NCBI GenBank assembly: GCA_015065265.1
Contig: SVQQ01000005.1
Coordinates: 30,244 to 94,243 of the forward strand
Origin: Oscillospiraceae bacterium
GTDB lineage: Bacteria > Bacillota > Clostridia > Oscillospirales > SIG627
Direction of reading: 5' to 3'
DNA length: 64,000 nt
Position 1 is the first letter of the stretch. Each line of letters opens with the position of its first letter. This document shows, piece by piece, positions 60,401 to 64,000 of the stretch. The position numbers and the translations under genes were made by a program. The notes under the pieces are model-generated. The model saw only the letters and a list, made by a program, of their open reading frames with translations, was not told where the DNA came from and did not search any database.

Positions 60401-62489
60401 AATTGTTAAATCCACCTTGTTTTGAAAGATCGGTAAATTTTCTTATATTTCCATTCGATCCTGACAGATATAGTATTTTCTTACCCTTTTTCAGTTCAGA
60501 GAAAGCAATTGAAGCAGCAACCTGTGTTTTGCCACTGCCATTTGCACCTTTTATGACTGTGCATTTGTTATTGAGTGCGGTGTTAACTGCATCAATTTGC
60601 GAATAGTCAAGTGAATAAGGCAGGTCGAAATTTTCTAAAACGTCATTACCATAAGACGTTTGAGAGATTGCACCGTTTGTGAAAATATCGGATAAAACGT
60701 CGCTCTTTTCAAAATATGTGTTTTCACAAAGTGAGGATAAAAGTTGCTTATCTAAATTGGCGGGAACAAGGGTGACAATATCAAGGAATTCGCAAAACGA
60801 GTTTTCCGAAATTGACGATGCTAAATTTGAAATAAGAGAGTCGATTTTTTCGATAGTAACAGATTTGAAATCGTCCTTGAAGAGATTTACACCAAGTGAA
60901 AGTAATTTATCTAGTAATAAAGGATTTACTTTCATCTCGGACGAGACAAGTTTAATAAACGCAGAGGTTTTATCTTCGTTTTGTTCAACCGTGACCGGAA
61001 GTAAAAATATGGGTGATGTAGACTCTATACCGTTATCAAGATATTTTACTGCCCCAAAAGATAAGCAAATAGTCGATACCGTTTTTTGATTTTCTGTTAG
61101 AATTGCGCTGATTCTTGAATGTAATGTTGACGTTCCGTGAAGGGTGTTTATACAGTTTGACATATCTGTGGTGTCAATATTTTTGTTTAACTGTAAAAGT
61201 GTTAAAACTAAATCGGATTTTTCGTCAATTACGTTTGCGACAGGAAAACTTTTAAGGAGTAGTTTGCTATTGAAATAAAATTTGCTTAAAACCTGTTTTG
61301 TGTGTCCTACCAAAAAGATAGTCGTCTTGTTGTTTTTTAAAAGAAAAGGCTTGTTTAAAGAAACGTCATAAATTGCATTTTTAATAAAAGCTGAAAACTC
61401 GGTTGCCGATTTGAAAGGCGCGGTTTCAAGTTTATCATTATTTTTTGCATACGAAACGTCGCTTTCAAATATAAGATTGTCATTTTGTTTTATTCTTGAA
61501 GGTATGGGTGCATAACTACTTTCTCTTGATTTTTTTACGTCGACAATTATCGGATACTCTGAGTTATCAATAACGTTTTGCGCAGTCTGTAAACTGCTTT
61601 CAAAAGAAACGTTTACACCGTTTATCATAGAAGTTGTGTCAACAACACAAAAGTCACCACATTCCCCTTCTACAAGTGTAGAAAGGCATCTTCCGTCATC
61701 AGAAACACAGGTGGGAAAAGTTTTGGATGAATAGAAAAATCCTACGAGAACTTTATCAGATGCAAATACAATGAAAGAATTTATGCCTAAAAATTCCGCC
61801 AGCGAAGATGTTAAAATAGCAATTTCAAACCCGCTTCCACTTTTTGTCAAGAGGGTTGTTTCAGGAAGCTTGAATTTTACAGGCTTATTGTCAGAAATTA
61901 AATTTTGTGCATTAAAAGTGATTTTTGTCTGACAAATTGTTTTGTAAATTGATTTAATTATAGATTTTGTAACGTTAGGATCATTTATATCCCACATATC
62001 TCTGTTGGTGGGAACGTTATAGTCGGTGGATAAATTTTGAATTGCGCGATTGGCAAGTCCTTTTATTTCTTCTTGGAAAGGTGTTACAAAGGAAGAAATC
62101 AGTTCTGTATACGTTGATATTGGTGGAAGATAGTCATAAGGCAATATAAGTACGTTTTTAGAACTTTCTGCAATTATCTCTCCCATGTTTTTTACTCTTA
62201 CTGTAACAACTGACGTTGTAGGAGAAGCAAGGTACATTACCTTGGTTGTATCTACTTCCAAATCGTGCTTTTTAATTACCGTGTATCTTGTTGATGCAAG
62301 TTCGGGAATCTTCATAACAACCGCGGAAAAGAGTGACGGATACGAAAGGATTTCAACGTCAAGATTTTTTAAATTATAATCAGCGTTGTTTTTTATCATT
62401 ATTTCGTCAATTAACGGAATTTGATTGTTATGTATAGCAAGATTATATATATCAAGAATTTCAAAATCGAGTGAAATTATATTAGACAT
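57465..62489 (-). CDS. giant DUF4011-type protein: TGase-like + SF1 helicase-like + Vsr/MTES_1575-like nuclease, apparently degenerate
   Basis: 1674 aa; P-loop VIKGANGSGKTQVAAS (~60525-60555); C-terminal GYKVDLNVGINNCKIDIAVKSKGKNNYLLGIVFD resembles the family nuclease domain. Confidence 0.75.
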   Translation of the reverse strand: MSNIISLDFEILDIYNLAIHNNQIPLIDEIMIKNNADYNLKNLDVEILSYPSLFSAVVMKIPELASTRYTVIKKHDLEVDTTKVMYLASPTTSVVTVRVKNMGEIIAESSKNVLILPYDYLPPISTYTELISSFVTPFQEEIKGLANRAIQNLSTDYNVPTNRDMWDINDPNVTKSIIKSIYKTICQTKITFNAQNLISDNKPVKFKLPETTLLTKSGSGFEIAILTSSLAEFLGINSFIVFASDKVLVGFFYSSKTFPTCVSDDGRCLSTLVEGECGDFCVVDTTSMINGVNVSFESSLQTAQNVIDNSEYPIIVDVKKSRESSYAPIPSRIKQNDNLIFESDVSYAKNNDKLETAPFKSATEFSAFIKNAIYDVSLNKPFLLKNNKTTIFLVGHTKQVLSKFYFNSKLLLKSFPVANVIDEKSDLVLTLLQLNKNIDTTDMSNCINTLHGTSTLHSRISAILTENQKTVSTICLSFGAVKYLDNGIESTSPIFLLPVTVEQNEDKTSAFIKLVSSEMKVNPLLLDKLLSLGVNLFKDDFKSVTIEKIDSLISNLASSISENSFCEFLDIVTLVPANLDKQLLSSLCENTYFEKSDVLSDIFTNGAISQTSYGNDVLENFDLPYSLDYSQIDAVNTALNNKCTVIKGANGSGKTQVAASIAFSELKKGKKILYLSGSNGNIRKFTDLSKQGGFNNYIFSLLDKDKQINLFNNIYSNETNSEASDFTDTIDELQSLVNSQTSYYENLHKVKEIGFSLYEAASQYERYRSFPYAVNFTNDEISHLTRDDVVVWFDAVSSIAKAGANCREPYSNPMSFVKEKNFSYDLKSKTAIGLSEHISLTQNFINLQNELAQYLGIDVPIMQEEQTHTLIKILDCIDTEGNNVYFGIFGREDVDTEIARIKSLISQCSDIFELKEFLTENFTQDVSLLDCDLLLSDWRNANSRFGFSKSNALSVAKNKLKAYSLNPKLINNDNFVEILNKISRYKTAVALIEDNSPLVYELTGVDVKTSVSSGNKDVFVKINTILTTSQKIVSYINDLYDSEQSPIGAYSTFKTLFKNYEKLKSDVSRDFSDFKEFYNSYINSEKEIVKLLSLDIESAKEINGKLWYYFVVKFYNRMIENIDLLKCWCNWNVEKEKAVNLGLQSVVRLYENEQITSGDIKNAFLKGFFKSVTEYFLSCENSVSTFSSEKEKENACRISEIINSHKSFISIDLKNKVDSFIKKGLDDIFKISVTDAQTTLKDNFAFNVNTSADRKSVELLQTCKPCFVCNSVKFLNSFKNLPEFDTVIIDSDSSELQYSLFLLLPLAKRIVVLDNIYNDSIKAFSNYLTHFNAQEAKLDWLYNVNYTSQLVNELFYNNSLSNFVSTKQRKNGLNVIQQIGTYDRKRTRVNVIEASAVVDEIIKIHNEKPGLSIGVYTMTAEQKSLIEVLLSKRVSSTPTLKELHNNDRAPFFIKSFSEATYDPRDVIIFSTVFSAEERPRYKDTITKTIPELSEKSSISNLVNVLTSSDVNFILVTSLTYDNLAKFKTTEVNYSVFKKTILRLIDDNTYLIQDSNATSCTENSMIKQVANHIETLGYKVDLNVGINNCKIDIAVKSKGKNNYLLGIVFDETAFVNSGNYFGRNLILNGLEKFGKWKIIRIYTVEWFENHTKQLDLISSALNGDAFDEEFSIAGR

Positions 62490-62507
62490 TTATATTCTCC
62501 CAAAATT

Positions 62508-63455
62508 TTATACTCCGCTTCCCAGTAAGGTTTCAACGTCTGACGGTGTTGGAATAGCGTTAAAAACACCGTCTTTTGAAACAGAAAATGAGGCTGCCGC
62601 ATTTGCAAAATTTGCGGCTTGTGTTATCTTCCCTGTTTCGAGATATGAATACGCAAGTGCTGCATTGAATATCGTTCCCGCACCTGTTGTATCCACAACG
62701 TTAACAGGACGCGCAGGAATAATTTCAGAATATACTCCGTCGAAGACAAAAACTCCACGTTCGCCAAGTTTTATAACGACGAGTTTCGTTTTCATCTGAT
62801 TCTTCATTTTTACACATGCACGAAGGGCTGAAGTAACGTCAACAGGGTCAATTCCCGTAAGGTAGAAGGTCTGTTCCCTGTTGGGTGCAAAAATTTCAAC
62901 TTGGTCAAGTCCTGTTACGTCCACATCAGTCTTTTCACTACCACAAGAAAGGATAACAGGAATACCCGAGGCGGCTGCGAACTTGATTGTATCAAAAATT
63001 AAATCGTCTCTTAAATCATAGTTGATGAGTACCGCATCAGGATAGCAAGTAAAGGCACTTTCAACGTCATCAAACGTAAGCGTTGCATTAGCACCTGGAA
63101 AAACGATGGTTCGCGCTTTGCCACCGTCTTCAATTGTTATTGATTTGTAACCTGTTTCTTTACGTCTATCTGTGATTACAAAACGCATATCAAGGTTTTC
63201 GTTTATGAAATGACTTTTTAGTTTCTCACCGTTTTCGTCATTTCCGATACGAGTGCACAAAACTACGTCTAAACCGAATTTTGCCGCAGAAATTGCAGAA
63301 ATTGCACCAAGTCCACCGGGAACAAGCAAATGGTCCAGATTAGAAAGCACAGTTTCCCCTCTTTCAGGCGCTCTTTTTACTTTAGTTATGAAATTCATAT
63401 AAGAGTTACCGATAACAAGCAATCTTTTTTTAGACATAATTTCACCTCTATACAA
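62508..63455 (-). CDS. PfkB-family carbohydrate kinase
   Basis: GGLGAISAISAAKFG, NYDLRDDL, VNVVDTTGAGTIFNAALAYS. Confidence 0.94.
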   Translation of the reverse strand: MYRGEIMSKKRLLVIGNSYMNFITKVKRAPERGETVLSNLDHLLVPGGLGAISAISAAKFGLDVVLCTRIGNDENGEKLKSHFINENLDMRFVITDRRKETGYKSITIEDGGKARTIVFPGANATLTFDDVESAFTCYPDAVLINYDLRDDLIFDTIKFAAASGIPVILSCGSEKTDVDVTGLDQVEIFAPNREQTFYLTGIDPVDVTSALRACVKMKNQMKTKLVVIKLGERGVFVFDGVYSEIIPARPVNVVDTTGAGTIFNAALAYSYLETGKITQAANFANAAASFSVSKDGVFNAIPTPSDVETLLGSGV

Positions 63456-63587
63456 CTTATCAATATATTATAAACTATTCGTCAATACTTGTCAAATTAT
63501 TTTTATTCTTCTCACCTTTTTAAGTGATAAAAAAGCGAACCGATTACATTCTCACAATCGCGAGTTTACATACCAATCCTTTGGATT

Positions 63588-63626
63588 GGATAAAAAATCC
63601 CCGTTGCAAATGCAACGAGGATTTTT
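63588..63626 (-). terminator. intrinsic terminator downstream of tRNA-Thr fragment
   Basis: AAAAAATCCTCGTTGCATTTGCAACGGGGATTTTTT (minus strand). Confidence 0.8.
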
Positions 63627-63680
63627 TGGAGCTGGTGACGTGACTTGAACACGCGACCTGCTGATTACGAATCAACAGGT
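63627..63680 (-). pseudogene. 3' fragment of tRNA-Thr (CGU) including T-arm, 3' acceptor strand and CCA
   Basis: RC ACCTGTTGATTCGTAATCAGCAGGTCGCGTGTTCAAGTCACGTCACCAGCTCCA; no matching 5' acceptor (GCTGGTG) or D-arm follows. Confidence 0.8.
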
Positions 63681-63836
63681 CTAAATAGCCCCTTTGACAC
63701 TCTTAATATTGGTCTTTACAACGTTTTTTTCGGTCGGCATTGACCGAAACGGTAATTGATGAACGAAAATCTCGCCATTAGGTGCTATTGATTACGTGTT
63801 TATTGTATCACAAGATTATGAATATTTCAAGGCAGA

Positions 63837-63865
63837 TTGAATTATTTACATTTTTGTGCTATAAT
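63837..63865 (+). promoter_or_regulatory. putative promoter of tfoX-like gene
   Basis: TTGAAT-N17-TATAAT. Confidence 0.5.
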
Positions 63866-63922
63866 TAAGTGAAAGATATTTGTAATCAGTTCGATAAATT
63901 TTGAATTTGATGAGAGGTAACT

Positions 63923-64000
63923 ATGTCAAGTAGTAAAGAATATTTAGATTTCGTATTGGAACAATGTAGCGGCTTGTCTGCCCGTGCTATGATGGGCGAA
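63923..64000 (+). CDS. TfoX N-terminal domain family protein (partial, runs off window)
   Basis: MSSSKEYLDFVLEQCSGLSARAMMGE; GAGAGG SD. Confidence 0.8.
   Translation, partial: MSSSKEYLDFVLEQCSGLSARAMMGE

Noticed and set aside
1-64000. CRISPR array, rRNA operon, complete IS or prophage
   Set aside because: No regularly spaced repeats, no rRNA-like sequence, no transposase/integrase/phage structural ORFs in the track

Overview
AT-rich, low-GC Firmicutes (Clostridia-like) chromosomal window. It is mostly dense housekeeping and sporulation-lineage genes: radA, mgtE, ispDF-typA, comFC-recD2, metK, dapAB, queA-miaA, a ylm/sepF/divIVA/lspA division cluster, split transketolase, GTP-type pckG, serC-serA, hup-rqcP-yabP-yabQ-divIC, spoVB, hemZ-dtd-relA-recJ, potABCD, prfB, spoVACDE, apgM. 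There are two intact tRNAs (Gln-UUG, Leu-GAG) and a 3' fragment of tRNA-Thr(CGU). No CRISPR array, rRNA or complete transposase gene was seen. The most interesting items are: (1) a 1674-aa intact ORF that looks like a DUF4011-type TGase-like/SF1 helicase/Vsr-like nuclease in which nearly every catalytic motif except the P-loop appears substituted; (2) a ~225-nt promoter-proximal structured 5' leader on potABCD with a long-range 9-bp pairing, not recognised as a known riboswitch; (3) a tRNA-Thr 3' fragment at the right end that looks like an integration (att) scar; (4) a small accessory patch (about 4.39-6.34 kb) next to tRNA-Gln with an S23-type four-helix-bundle gene, inverted TTCATT-rich repeats, a run of hairpins and 21-bp tandem repeats; (5) a ~125-bp structured repeat-like element after tRNA-Leu; (6) an intrinsic-terminator hairpin that also sequesters the yabP Shine-Dalgarno. 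All family assignments come from reading the sequence and memory of families; no searches were run.
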